Assembly: GCA_020845455.1 (NCBI GenBank)
Contig: JADLFO010000091.1
Span: 1 to 48,536 of the forward strand
Reading direction: 5' to 3'
Source of the DNA: Caldilineaceae bacterium
GTDB taxonomy: Bacteria > Chloroflexota > Anaerolineae > Caldilineales > Caldilineaceae
DNA length: 48,536 bases
Positions 1 to 8,869 of this stretch are shown here, in pieces. The first letter of the stretch is position 1; the number at the start of each line of letters is the position of its first letter. Under the pieces are notes generated by a model. That model ran no database searches. It was not told where the DNA came from and saw nothing but the letters and a program-made list of their open reading frames with translations. The position numbers were made by a program, and so were the translations under genes.

Positions 1-3000
1 AGCGCGCTGCCGGTGCTGGCGCTGCCGGTGACGGCGGGCGTTCTGTGGTTGAGCCGGGAGGCGCACGCCGGCCGCGGTGACGGGCGCAGCCAGTTTCGTG
101 CCGTCGCCGGCGTACTATTGGCGTTGGCGCTGGCGGGCGTTAGCTTTTTCGTGACCTCCCCCTATGCCGTGTTGGATTGGCGCAACTTTGTGCAGGCCAC
201 GCTGGTGGAGCAGGGGCAGATGGTGCGCGGGGTAGCGGATATGCCGTTTACGCGCCAGTATCGCAACACGACGCCCTATCTCTATTTTGTCCAGCAGCAG
301 GTGCAGTGGGGGCTGGGATGGCCGCTGGGGCTGGCCGGGCTGGCGGGCAGCCTCTATATGCTGGGCGAGTTGGCGCGCAGCCTTACTACACTGGTCAGAC
401 AGTGGTTTGGACGCGGGCAGGGCGGGCGTCCATTGGCGGACTATGAGGTTGCCAATGTGTTGATGTGGGCCTGGATCGTGCCCTATTTTGGGCTGACGGG
501 CGCGTTCCTGGCGAAATTCAACCGCTACATGAGTCCGATCCTGCCCTTTGTGGCGCTCTTTGCGGCGGCGCTGGTGTGGCGGCTGTGGCGGGGCTGGGGG
601 GTGTGGGAACATCGGCCCATTGTCCCCAGAGTGCGGCGCTGGGCGGCGATTGGCGTGGCTGCCGTGGCGCTGGGCGGGGGGCTTTTCTGGTCGCTGGCCT
701 ATGTCAACGGTGTGTATCGCAGCGAGCACCCGTGGATCACGGCCAGCCGCTGGATTTATCAACATGCGCCGCGCGGGTCGGTGATCCTCTGGGAGCTTTG
801 GGACGACCCGCTGCCGAAGTCGATCCCCGGCGAGCCGGGGATGGATATGGGCAGCACAGGTCTGAGCAATATTGACTGGAGTCCATACGAAGAGGATACC
901 GCCGAGAAGTTTGAGATCCTGAAGGCGAAGCTGCGCGAGGCGGACTATGTGGCCTATAGCTCCAAGCGCATTTATGACAGCGTGGACGAACTGCCCGAAC
1001 GCTACCCTATGACGAACCTCTATTATGAGGCGATGTGGGATAGACGGCTGGGGTTTGAGTTGGCGGCGGAGTTCACCACGCCGCCGCGCCTGTTTGGGCG
1101 GGAGTTTGACGACCGGCACGCCGATGAAAGCTGGAGCCTGTATGACCATCCGCAGGTGACGGTCTTCCGCAAGGTGCGCGATCTGAGCGATGCGGAATAT
1201 GACGCGCTGTTGGGTGGAACATGGGAGACGGCCATCCCGCACTATCGGGGCAAGGATTCGCCGCTGAGTCCCCTGTTAGAAGTGTTGGGGCTGGGCAGCA
1301 GCCCGTCCGGCGCGGAACACGGCTTGGTCAGTGCGCTTATTGGTTTGTTGGCGGGTAGCGAGACAGGCGCGGATGCGCCCCAAGTGCAGGCAGACTTGAT
1401 GCTCGACACGCCGCCGGGTGCGCTGCCCGTGGTAGACAACTACCGCTGGAACCGGGCTGCGAGCGAGTCGCCCTGGCTTGCGGTCGGCGTGTGGTGGCTG
1501 GCGGTGACGGTGCTGGGCTGGGCGGCCTGGCCGCTGGTCTTTCCGCTGGCCGGGGCGCTGCGCGACCGCGGCTATCTGATCGGCAAGACGGCGGGCTGGT
1601 TGATCGCCGGGTGGCTGATGTGGGTCGCAGCCAGCGTGGGGCTGATGCAGAACACGGTGGTCAATGCCTGGCTGATGGCGCTGCTGTTGGCTGTGGCGGG
1701 CGGTCTGGCGGCGTGGCGGCAGTGGGCGGCGCTGGGCGCTTTTGTGCGGCGCAATTGGGGTCTGCTGATCGCAGGGGAGGCGCTGTGGGTTGCGGCGTAC
1801 CTAGCCTTTGTGCTGGTGCGGATGGCGAACCCGGACTTGTGGCAGCCGTGGTTTGGCGGCGAGAAGTTTATGGAGTTTGCCTTTCTCAACGGCATCCTGC
1901 GCAGCCCGACTTTCCCGCCGCTCGACCCGCACTTTGCCGGCGGGATCATCAACTACTACTACTATGGCATCTACCTGGTCGGCTATCTGATCAAGCTGAC
2001 GGGCATCTACGCCGAGGTGGCGTTCAACCTGGCGATCCCGATGTTGTTTGCCATGGCGGTGGGCAACAGCTTTGCGCTGGCCCATTCGGCTTGGGCGCTG
2101 GCGCGCCCGGCGGGACGCTGGCGGGATGGGCTGGCCGCGGCGTTGCTCGCGCCACTCTTCATCACGGTCTTAGGAAACTTGGACGGACTGGGCCAGGTAG
2201 TGCGGGCCTTGAGCGAGCGCAGTGCGATCCAGGTGCAGAGTGCGCTGCCGCTCTTTTCCACTGTGGCCGAGGCGGGTTTGGGGCTGGTGCGGGTGATGCG
2301 CGGCCAGGCGACGCTGCCGGCCTATGATTTTTGGGGGCCGAGCCGGGTCATCCCAAACACGATCAACGAATTTCCCTACTGGAGTTTTCTGTTTGCCGAC
2401 CTGCACCCGCATTTGATCGGGATACCGCTGTCGCTGGTCTTCCTGGCCGTGATCTTTGTGCTGCTGGCAGACTATCATCCTGAGTGGCGGCGCTGGGGTA
2501 GGCGCGGGCTGGGCGTGGCGGTGGCCGGGGCGTTCTTGCTGGGCACATTGGCCAGCGTCAACCTGTGGGAGCTTCCCACCTATTTTGGGTTGGGCGTGTT
2601 GGCGCTGCTTGTGGCCGAATTCCGCGCCATGGGGCGCATCCGCTGGCCGCGCATCTTGGCGGTGGCGGCGCTGTACTTGGCGGTGGCGCTGGTCTGTTAC
2701 TGGCCGTTCTTTGCTAGCTATGTGAACGTGGGCGCGTCTGGGGTCGGCTGGGTGCGCGCGGGGGACAGTCTGGGTACATGGCTGCTGATCTGGGGGTTCC
2801 TGGGGTTTGTGATCGGCAGTTGGCTGCTCTACAGCGGAGCGCAGCGGCCTGATAGGGAGAGGGCGGGCCAAGCGAGCGGGGCAGACACCGCGCTAGTATC
2901 CGCACTGCCGGCAGAAGGCGACAGCGTCGACGAACTTGAGCAGATCGCGGCGCTGGAAGAAGAGGCGATCTGGGATGATCTGGAGGGCGCCGCGGCCGTC

Positions 3001-4284
3001 GCAGGCGTGGAACTGCCTGCGGCGCGTACACGTCAGCACGCGTCGCGGCCTACGGGCATCGAGCGGTTTTTGTCCACCTTGCTGCGCCGCTTCGACCGGC
3101 TGCCGCGCTTTTTGTATTTGCACAGCTGTTTGGTGCGCCGCCCGACCTTTGGCTATCTGCTGGGCGTGGCGGTGCTGCCGCTGGCGGCGCTGGCAAGCAT
3201 CGGCGCGCTGCTGTGGGGGCGGGAGGTGCTGGCGCTCTGTCTGCCCTTGCTGGGGATCGCGCTGCTGACGCTGTGGCGGCGCGGCAGCCAGGCCGACCCC
3301 GCCGCGGTCTTTGCCGGCGTGCTGGCGGCGACGGGGTTGGCGATCTTGGCGGGCACGCAGGTCGTCTATCTCAAGGACTTTCTGCAGGGCGGCGACTGGT
3401 ACCGCATGAATACACTCTTTAAGTTCTTTATCCAGGTGTGGGTGCTGTGGGGGCTGGCCGCGGCGGTCGCGCTGCCGCGGCTGTGGCAGGCGGCGACCGC
3501 AAGCCTGGCACAGCCTGCGCTGCCACGGGAACGTTCCCCGTCTGTCGACGCGGCGGGGGCTGAGACGCCGCGGCCCGCGCCCTGGTGGGATGGGCGGCGC
3601 TGGCCCGCGCTGTGGCAGACCGGCGTTGTGGTGCTGCTGGTAGCCAGCCTGACCTATGTGGCGCTCGGCACGCCGGCGCGTTTGAGCCAGCGCCTGACCG
3701 GCTGGCGGCCCGCCTTTGGCACGTTGAACGCTCTGGACTATATGGGCCAGGGCAGCTACACCTGGCCGGACGACAGCCACCGTATTCTGTTGGCCGCCGA
3801 CCATGCGGCGATCGAGTGGCTGCTGGCGCATGTGCGCGGCAACCCGGTGATCGTCGAAACCTCGGAGCTTGACTACTATCGCGCGGGCAGTTCACGCGTG
3901 GCGAGCTTGACGGGGTTGAGCGGGCTGCTGGGGATGCACAAATCGGAGCAGCGACCAGGGGAGCAGGTGGGGGCGCGCGATGGTCTGCTGCGCGAGTTTT
4001 GGGCCACGCCCGATATCGACCGGACGCAGGCGATCATCGACGAGTTGGGGATCGGGCTGGTCTATGTGGGGCAGTTGGAGCGATATCTGCATCCTGAGGG
4101 GGTGAACAAGCTGGCGGAGATGGCGGCGCTCGGGATGCTCGGCCCGATCTATGAGCATGAGGGCGTCGTGATCTACGCCGTCCCAGGGCGGCTTATCCAA
4201 GAGGATGGCCTCTATTTCCCACAACAGGCCCCGACTGGCCAGGACGTGGGCGAGCAGGTCGGCCGGAAGACGCACGCGGGCTGA
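1..4284 (+). CDS. Glycosyltransferase-like / DUF2298 (Chlor_Arch_YYY) fusion membrane protein, 5' partial
   Basis: This is a very large polytopic membrane protein. Its frame is open to the first base of the window, so the true start lies upstream; the first possible internal start is a GTG at 13. Residue numbers below count from that GTG. The first ~400 residues resemble the C-terminal half of a GT39/ArnT-type glycosyltransferase: hydrophobic helices, an SPYAVLDW motif, then a soluble domain. Residues ~490-1400 form a DUF2298 (PF10060, TIGR03662) domain with the diagnostic tyrosine run Y648-Y651, the D796-LHPH motif and an RMNTLFKFF motif near 1133. The last two recur in the next gene. The family is known from Chloroflexi and archaea, and its function is unproven. 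Association with TIGR03663 genes suggests glycan assembly at the membrane (inference). The fusion of the two halves is unusual. Confidence 0.85.
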   Translation, partial: SALPVLALPVTAGVLWLSREAHAGRGDGRSQFRAVAGVLLALALAGVSFFVTSPYAVLDWRNFVQATLVEQGQMVRGVADMPFTRQYRNTTPYLYFVQQQVQWGLGWPLGLAGLAGSLYMLGELARSLTTLVRQWFGRGQGGRPLADYEVANVLMWAWIVPYFGLTGAFLAKFNRYMSPILPFVALFAAALVWRLWRGWGVWEHRPIVPRVRRWAAIGVAAVALGGGLFWSLAYVNGVYRSEHPWITASRWIYQHAPRGSVILWELWDDPLPKSIPGEPGMDMGSTGLSNIDWSPYEEDTAEKFEILKAKLREADYVAYSSKRIYDSVDELPERYPMTNLYYEAMWDRRLGFELAAEFTTPPRLFGREFDDRHADESWSLYDHPQVTVFRKVRDLSDAEYDALLGGTWETAIPHYRGKDSPLSPLLEVLGLGSSPSGAEHGLVSALIGLLAGSETGADAPQVQADLMLDTPPGALPVVDNYRWNRAASESPWLAVGVWWLAVTVLGWAAWPLVFPLAGALRDRGYLIGKTAGWLIAGWLMWVAASVGLMQNTVVNAWLMALLLAVAGGLAAWRQWAALGAFVRRNWGLLIAGEALWVAAYLAFVLVRMANPDLWQPWFGGEKFMEFAFLNGILRSPTFPPLDPHFAGGIINYYYYGIYLVGYLIKLTGIYAEVAFNLAIPMLFAMAVGNSFALAHSAWALARPAGRWRDGLAAALLAPLFITVLGNLDGLGQVVRALSERSAIQVQSALPLFSTVAEAGLGLVRVMRGQATLPAYDFWGPSRVIPNTINEFPYWSFLFADLHPHLIGIPLSLVFLAVIFVLLADYHPEWRRWGRRGLGVAVAGAFLLGTLASVNLWELPTYFGLGVLALLVAEFRAMGRIRWPRILAVAALYLAVALVCYWPFFASYVNVGASGVGWVRAGDSLGTWLLIWGFLGFVIGSWLLYSGAQRPDRERAGQASGADTALVSALPAEGDSVDELEQIAALEEEAIWDDLEGAAAVAGVELPAARTRQHASRPTGIERFLSTLLRRFDRLPRFLYLHSCLVRRPTFGYLLGVAVLPLAALASIGALLWGREVLALCLPLLGIALLTLWRRGSQADPAAVFAGVLAATGLAILAGTQVVYLKDFLQGGDWYRMNTLFKFFIQVWVLWGLAAAVALPRLWQAATASLAQPALPRERSPSVDAAGAETPRPAPWWDGRRWPALWQTGVVVLLVASLTYVALGTPARLSQRLTGWRPAFGTLNALDYMGQGSYTWPDDSHRILLAADHAAIEWLLAHVRGNPVIVETSELDYYRAGSSRVASLTGLSGLLGMHKSEQRPGEQVGARDGLLREFWATPDIDRTQAIIDELGIGLVYVGQLERYLHPEGVNKLAEMAALGMLGPIYEHEGVVIYAVPGRLIQEDGLYFPQQAPTGQDVGEQVGRKTHAG

Positions 4285-4336
4285 CGCTGCGCGGCATTCG
4301 GCCGGCATCCGGCGCACGACAAAGGGTAATGCATTG

Positions 4337-6850
4337 ATGCTAGGCGCGTTGGCGGCATGGTATGCGGTGATGCAGGTTGTGACCTTGGCGGCGCTGCCGC
4401 TGACGCTGCGCTTGTTTGACGAACTGCCGGATCGCGGCTATGCCTTGGCGAAAACGTCGGCGGTGGTGGTCACGGGCGTCCTGTTCTGGCTGGGCTACAG
4501 CGTTGGACTGCTGCGCAACGAGGTGGGCGCGGCCTGGCTGGCAGTGGCGCTCGTCGCCGGGGCTTCTTATGCGCTGGGCCGGAACGCGCTGCGCCGATAT
4601 TGGCGGGAAGTGCGTGTGGCCGGCAACTGGCGTGTGATCATAGCGGTAGAGGCGCTCTTTTTGGCGGGGTTTGTGTTGTGGGCCGTGGTGCGGGCCTACG
4701 ACCCGGCGGCGAACCATACGGAGAAGCCGATGGACCTGATGTTTATGAACAGCATCTGGGCCGGCACGACCTTTCCGCCGCAGGACGCGTGGTTCGCAGG
4801 TTATCCGATCAGCTACTACTATCTCGGCTACTGGCTGTTGACGGCGCTGGGACGGTTAGCAGGCCAGCCGCCGGCGATCGCCTATAATGTGGGGCAGGCG
4901 GCCTGGTTTGGGCTGCTGCTGATCGGCTGCTTTGGCGTGGTGACGAACCTGCTGGCTTTGGGATATGACCGCCGCGCGCCGCTCGCCGTGGCACGATCAG
5001 AGGGAACTGCTGGGGAAGGCCATGCCTGGGTGATCTCGGCGGCGAGCATGGCCGGCGGTGTGCTGGCAGCCTTGGCCGTGGGGGTAATCGGCAATCTGAT
5101 GATGGTGTTGGAGTGGCTCTATGCCATGGGCTTCCATGTGATGCCGCTGGCTCGATGGGTAGGCGTGCCGGGCTTCCCGGAGCGCGCGATCCAAAGCGGC
5201 AACTGGTATATCGGCATGGACTGGTGGTGGTGGCGCTCCAGCCGGGTGATCGGGGACCTGAACCTGTTGGGGCAGCATTTGGAAGTGATCGACGAGTTCC
5301 CCATGTTCAGTTATGTGCTGGGTGACAATCACCCGCATGTGCTGGCGATGCCGGTGGTGCTGGTGGTGATTGGGCTGGCGCTGCAGACATTGATCGGCGT
5401 GGCGAAACGCAGAGCCGATGCGCCGGAAACGGGGTGGAGAGGCTGGGCGCGCTGGGCGTATCTGCCGCTCGGCAAGTTGCGGGTGGGGTTCATTGCGCTC
5501 TTTGCCGGGGCCTTGCTCTTTTTGAACACCTGGGATTTTCCGCCCTATTGGGCGCTGTTGGTTGGCTGCTGTGCGGCGGGGCTGTGGCTGGCGTCCGGGG
5601 GCCGTGACCGATGGTGGCAGCCTGCGCTGGTCGTTGGGGCGGTATGGTTGGTTGGGCCTTTGCTGATCTATTTGCCCTATTTTTTGAGCGCGCAGAGCCA
5701 GGTGGGTGGGATCGTCCCCAATCTGTTTAACCCAACGCGGCTGCCCCAGCTTTTGTTGATGTTTGGGCAGTTCGTGCCGGGGATCATCACGCTGGCGCTG
5801 CTGGCGCGCTCGGACGGCAAGCCGGCGCGGCGCACAGTAGGCAGGGTGGCGCTGCTCGTCTGGGGGCTGCCGCTGCTCTTCCTGGGACTAATGGCGTTTC
5901 TGGCCTTAAATACCGGCGCGGGGGCGGAGCAGTTGGCCGGAATAGCGCTGCCTGACGGCGCGACCGGCTATGCGCCGTTTATGTGGGCGCGCTGGGGCCG
6001 CCACTTTTGGACGGCGCTGCTGGTGGGCGCGGGGCTGACGGCGACGCTGAGTCTGCTGGCGGACACGCTGCGCTGCGGAGGGGCTGCACAGTATGCCGGG
6101 CAATATACCGGATTCGCGCGAGTGTTTGCGCTTTTGCTCGCCGCGCTGGGCCTGGCGCTGGTTTATACGCCGGAGTTTGTGTTTCTGAAAGACAACTTCG
6201 GCATGCGCATGAACACGGTTTTTAAGTTCTACTATCAGGGCTGGCTGCTCTTGGGGCTGGCGAGTGCGTTCGCGGTGGCGGCGGCTTGGCGTGCGGATGA
6301 GGCGTCACGGCCTGCGGCGCGTGTCGCCAGCGTGCTGGCGCTGGTTTTGATGGCAAGCGGCCTACTCTTTCCTGTGGCCGCGACCTACGCCAAGACAGGC
6401 GGGTTTCGTGCCGAGCAGCCCACGCTGGACGCGACCGCCTATATTGCGCCGGACGAGCAGGCGGCGGTGGCGTGGGTGCGCACTCACACCGCACTGGACA
6501 GTGTGGTGCTGGAGGGTCGGGGCGGCAGCTACAACGCAGGCGACAACCGCATCAGCGCCATGACTGGGCGACCGACGCTGATCGGCTGGGAAGGGCATGA
6601 GTCGCAGTGGCGCGGGCGTGCCTATTCAGAGATGCGCGCGGGACGACCGGAGGCGCTGGAGATCGTTTACCGCAGTGGGACGCCGGACCAGATCCGCGCC
6701 ACGCTGGCGGCGTGGGGGATCGACTATGTCTATGTAGGGCCGGCGGAGACCGAGGAATATGGCATTTCACCGGGGCGGCTGCGTCTGCTGGAGGAGACGC
6801 TCGAATTGGCATTCGAGCAGGGGCAGGTCCGGGTTTTTCGGCGGCGTTGA
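4337..6850 (+). CDS. DUF2298 (Chlor_Arch_YYY) membrane protein, stand-alone copy
   Basis: This 838-residue polytopic membrane protein is homologous to the C-terminal part of the preceding gene. Visible shared motifs are Y160-Y162 in a SYYYLGYW context, D330-NHPH after an EFP motif, and RMNTVFKFYYQGW near residue 625. The last ~130 residues are soluble and carry a GRGGSYN stretch. The frame is open from 4205, but ATG 4337 is preferred because AAAGGG lies about 10 bases upstream and the alternative start would overlap the previous gene. Only 52 bases separate it from that gene, so co-transcription is likely. DUF2298 is a family of unknown function that accompanies TIGR03663 proteins; a role in transferring or handling lipid-linked sugars is inference. 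Two paralogues side by side, one of them fused, suggest duplication. Confidence 0.9.
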   Translation: MLGALAAWYAVMQVVTLAALPLTLRLFDELPDRGYALAKTSAVVVTGVLFWLGYSVGLLRNEVGAAWLAVALVAGASYALGRNALRRYWREVRVAGNWRVIIAVEALFLAGFVLWAVVRAYDPAANHTEKPMDLMFMNSIWAGTTFPPQDAWFAGYPISYYYLGYWLLTALGRLAGQPPAIAYNVGQAAWFGLLLIGCFGVVTNLLALGYDRRAPLAVARSEGTAGEGHAWVISAASMAGGVLAALAVGVIGNLMMVLEWLYAMGFHVMPLARWVGVPGFPERAIQSGNWYIGMDWWWWRSSRVIGDLNLLGQHLEVIDEFPMFSYVLGDNHPHVLAMPVVLVVIGLALQTLIGVAKRRADAPETGWRGWARWAYLPLGKLRVGFIALFAGALLFLNTWDFPPYWALLVGCCAAGLWLASGGRDRWWQPALVVGAVWLVGPLLIYLPYFLSAQSQVGGIVPNLFNPTRLPQLLLMFGQFVPGIITLALLARSDGKPARRTVGRVALLVWGLPLLFLGLMAFLALNTGAGAEQLAGIALPDGATGYAPFMWARWGRHFWTALLVGAGLTATLSLLADTLRCGGAAQYAGQYTGFARVFALLLAALGLALVYTPEFVFLKDNFGMRMNTVFKFYYQGWLLLGLASAFAVAAAWRADEASRPAARVASVLALVLMASGLLFPVAATYAKTGGFRAEQPTLDATAYIAPDEQAAVAWVRTHTALDSVVLEGRGGSYNAGDNRISAMTGRPTLIGWEGHESQWRGRAYSEMRAGRPEALEIVYRSGTPDQIRATLAAWGIDYVYVGPAETEEYGISPGRLRLLEETLELAFEQGQVRVFRRR

Positions 6851-6862
6851 CAGTTAGGCAGT

Positions 6863-8782
6863 GTGACGATGGCGGTTTTGACGCATGAGGTGGAGAAGAG
6901 AGACGGGGCCGCGCTGCCGGGTGTGGCCGCCTGGCTGACGGTCGAGCGGCTGCTCTATGCGGCGGCGTTGGGCGTGGGCGCTTTCTTGCGTTTTCGGCAG
7001 TTGGGCGTGATGCCCTTGCTGCCGTGGGAGGCGGCCAACACCTGGCCTGCCTATCTGGCGGCGCACGCCCAACAGATTGCCGACGCGCCTGCGCCCAGCA
7101 GCGCGCTGTTGTATGGCCTGCAATGGCTGCTGTTTTGGATCGGCGCGGACGGCGATGCGGCGGCGCGCCTGGTGAGCGCGGCGGCGGGCAGCCTGCTCGT
7201 GCTGTGGCCGTGGGCCTGGCGGGGCTGGGTGGGCCGCGGTGCGGCGCTGGCGCTGGCCTGGCTGGCAGCCTTTGACCCCTGGCTGGTGGCGTTAAGCCGG
7301 CTGGCCGACGGCGCGGTCTTGGGGCTGGCGCTCGGCCTGTTGGCGCTGACCGGGTTGATGCGGCTGACAGCAGAGGACGACATTCGCAGCCAAGAGTGGT
7401 GGCGGCGGTGGACGGCGGTTGCCATCGGGCTGCTGCTGGTGAGCGGTGCGCTGGCGTGGAGTTGGCTGCCGGTGCTGCTGCTCTTTGGCGTGCTGTATGG
7501 AGAGCCGCTGCGACGGGCCGGCTTGTTTACGCCATCCATGTTGCTGTGGGCCGGTCTCAGCGCCGCGCTGGGGGCGACGCTTGGCTTGATGCGGTTGGAC
7601 GGCGCAGCGTGGGTCGGCACGAGCCTGAGCGTCTGGCTGGGACAGTTCACCGGCGCGGCGAGCTATGACCCTGGCTGGCCGTGGGTGCGGCTGTTGGTCG
7701 ACCAACCGTTGCTTGCAGTGTTGGGCGTGCTGGGGTTGGCGGTGATGGCGGTGCGGCCTGCGCAAGCCATGCCGCAGCCGAAAGCGTGGGTTGTATTTCT
7801 GTGGTCATGGCTGGCGTGGGGCGGCGTGCTGTCTCTGCTGCCGGGCCGGGGACCGCTGGCGCTGCCGATGCTGGGGCTGCCGCTGTCGATCGGTGCGGCG
7901 TGGCTGCTGGCGCTGCTGGCGGCGCGGCGCCCGCGCAATTTGGAATGGCGCGAGACGGGCGCGATCTATGCGACCTTGGCGATCCTTGTGATTTCGGGGA
8001 GCTTTTGGGCGGCGGCGCTGGTCTACAGCCGTGTGTTTGACCTGGTGATGGCGCAGGCGACTGCGGTGATCTTCCTGTTGGCGGCGGCGATCCTTATTGT
8101 CTATGCCGTGTGGGCGGACCGGCGTCATGCGGCCTGGATCGCGCTGTCGGCGCTGGCAATCGTGCTGATCATGACAGGGCTGCGCAGCGGCTGGCAACTC
8201 AACCAGAGGGAGGAGCCGGGGCAGATGGACGGCTTCTTTGCGCGCCAGACCCACCCGGAGATCCGCTTGCTGGTCGACGATATCGAGACTTTGAGCGCGC
8301 ACCGCGCGGGGACGCCGCATCAACTGCCCGTGCTGGTGCAGGTCGCAAGCTATACGACAGCGGCGGGTGAACTGATCCCGGCGCTGCCTGACCCGGTGCT
8401 GGGTTGGTATCTGCGGGCGATGCGCGACGTCGCTTGGGTTCCCGTGCCGTCGCCGGGGGATATGGTACAAGAGGCCGGGGGCGAGGGCAACCGGCCCCAG
8501 CCGGTCGCGATCACGTTGGCGCAAAGCGCGCCCGATGGGGCGAGTGAAGACGGCTATGGGCTGCCGGAGGGGTATGTCGGCAGCGCCTACCCTGTGGAGT
8601 TCTCCTGGCTGCCCCAGGCATTGGGGCGGCAGAGCGGGGCGAGCGACACCGGCCAATCCGGGGTGGCGCGCCTGTGGACGCCGTGGCTGCAACCGTTGGC
8701 GCGCTGGGTGATCTATCGCGCCGCGCCCGCCCCGGCGGCCTCGCGCGATGTGATTTTGTGGGTGGACCAGACGCCCCAATGA
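6863..8782 (+). CDS. GT39/PMT-like integral membrane glycosyltransferase
   Basis: This ~639-residue protein has about a dozen hydrophobic segments and a soluble C-terminal third. The N-terminal helix is followed by LPWEAANTW, where E56 stands in the place of the acidic loop residue of the GT39/ArnT (PMT) fold. A short helix-rich stretch after it (ARLVSAAAG) also matches the family pattern. The start is either GTG 6863 or ATG 6869; TAGG at 6855-6858 fits both. It lies 12 bases after the upstream DUF2298 gene and on the same strand as the next glycan genes. GT39 members transfer a sugar from a polyprenyl-phosphate donor on the outer face of the membrane; donor and acceptor here are unknown. The catalytic DE pair is reduced to a single Glu, so activity is not certain. 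Confidence 0.75.
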   Translation: MTMAVLTHEVEKRDGAALPGVAAWLTVERLLYAAALGVGAFLRFRQLGVMPLLPWEAANTWPAYLAAHAQQIADAPAPSSALLYGLQWLLFWIGADGDAAARLVSAAAGSLLVLWPWAWRGWVGRGAALALAWLAAFDPWLVALSRLADGAVLGLALGLLALTGLMRLTAEDDIRSQEWWRRWTAVAIGLLLVSGALAWSWLPVLLLFGVLYGEPLRRAGLFTPSMLLWAGLSAALGATLGLMRLDGAAWVGTSLSVWLGQFTGAASYDPGWPWVRLLVDQPLLAVLGVLGLAVMAVRPAQAMPQPKAWVVFLWSWLAWGGVLSLLPGRGPLALPMLGLPLSIGAAWLLALLAARRPRNLEWRETGAIYATLAILVISGSFWAAALVYSRVFDLVMAQATAVIFLLAAAILIVYAVWADRRHAAWIALSALAIVLIMTGLRSGWQLNQREEPGQMDGFFARQTHPEIRLLVDDIETLSAHRAGTPHQLPVLVQVASYTTAAGELIPALPDPVLGWYLRAMRDVAWVPVPSPGDMVQEAGGEGNRPQPVAITLAQSAPDGASEDGYGLPEGYVGSAYPVEFSWLPQALGRQSGASDTGQSGVARLWTPWLQPLARWVIYRAAPAPAASRDVILWVDQTPQ

Positions 8783-8800
8783 TGGGCCATCTTCTGTATG

Positions 8801-8834
8801 GTACGAACATGATATGGATATGTCGTGTCCGTAC
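8801..8834. repeat. 15-bp imperfect inverted repeat in the gap before the Agl23-like gene
   Basis: The arms GTACGAACATGATAT and ATGTCGTGTCCGTAC flank a GGAT tetraloop. Twelve of fifteen pairs are Watson-Crick, two are G-U and one is a mismatch. It lies between the stop at 8782 and the start at 8870. There is no U-run, so it could be a processing or attenuation hairpin or an operator rather than a classic terminator. Confidence 0.5.
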
Positions 8835-8869
8835 GAATTGAGAGTGGATGGAAAAGGAATAGATAACGC

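Noticed and set aside
115-1242. Long minus-strand open frame inside the first DUF2298 gene
   Set aside because: It is antisense to a clear membrane protein gene and its translation is rich in His, Arg, Pro and Gln, typical of a high-GC shadow frame.
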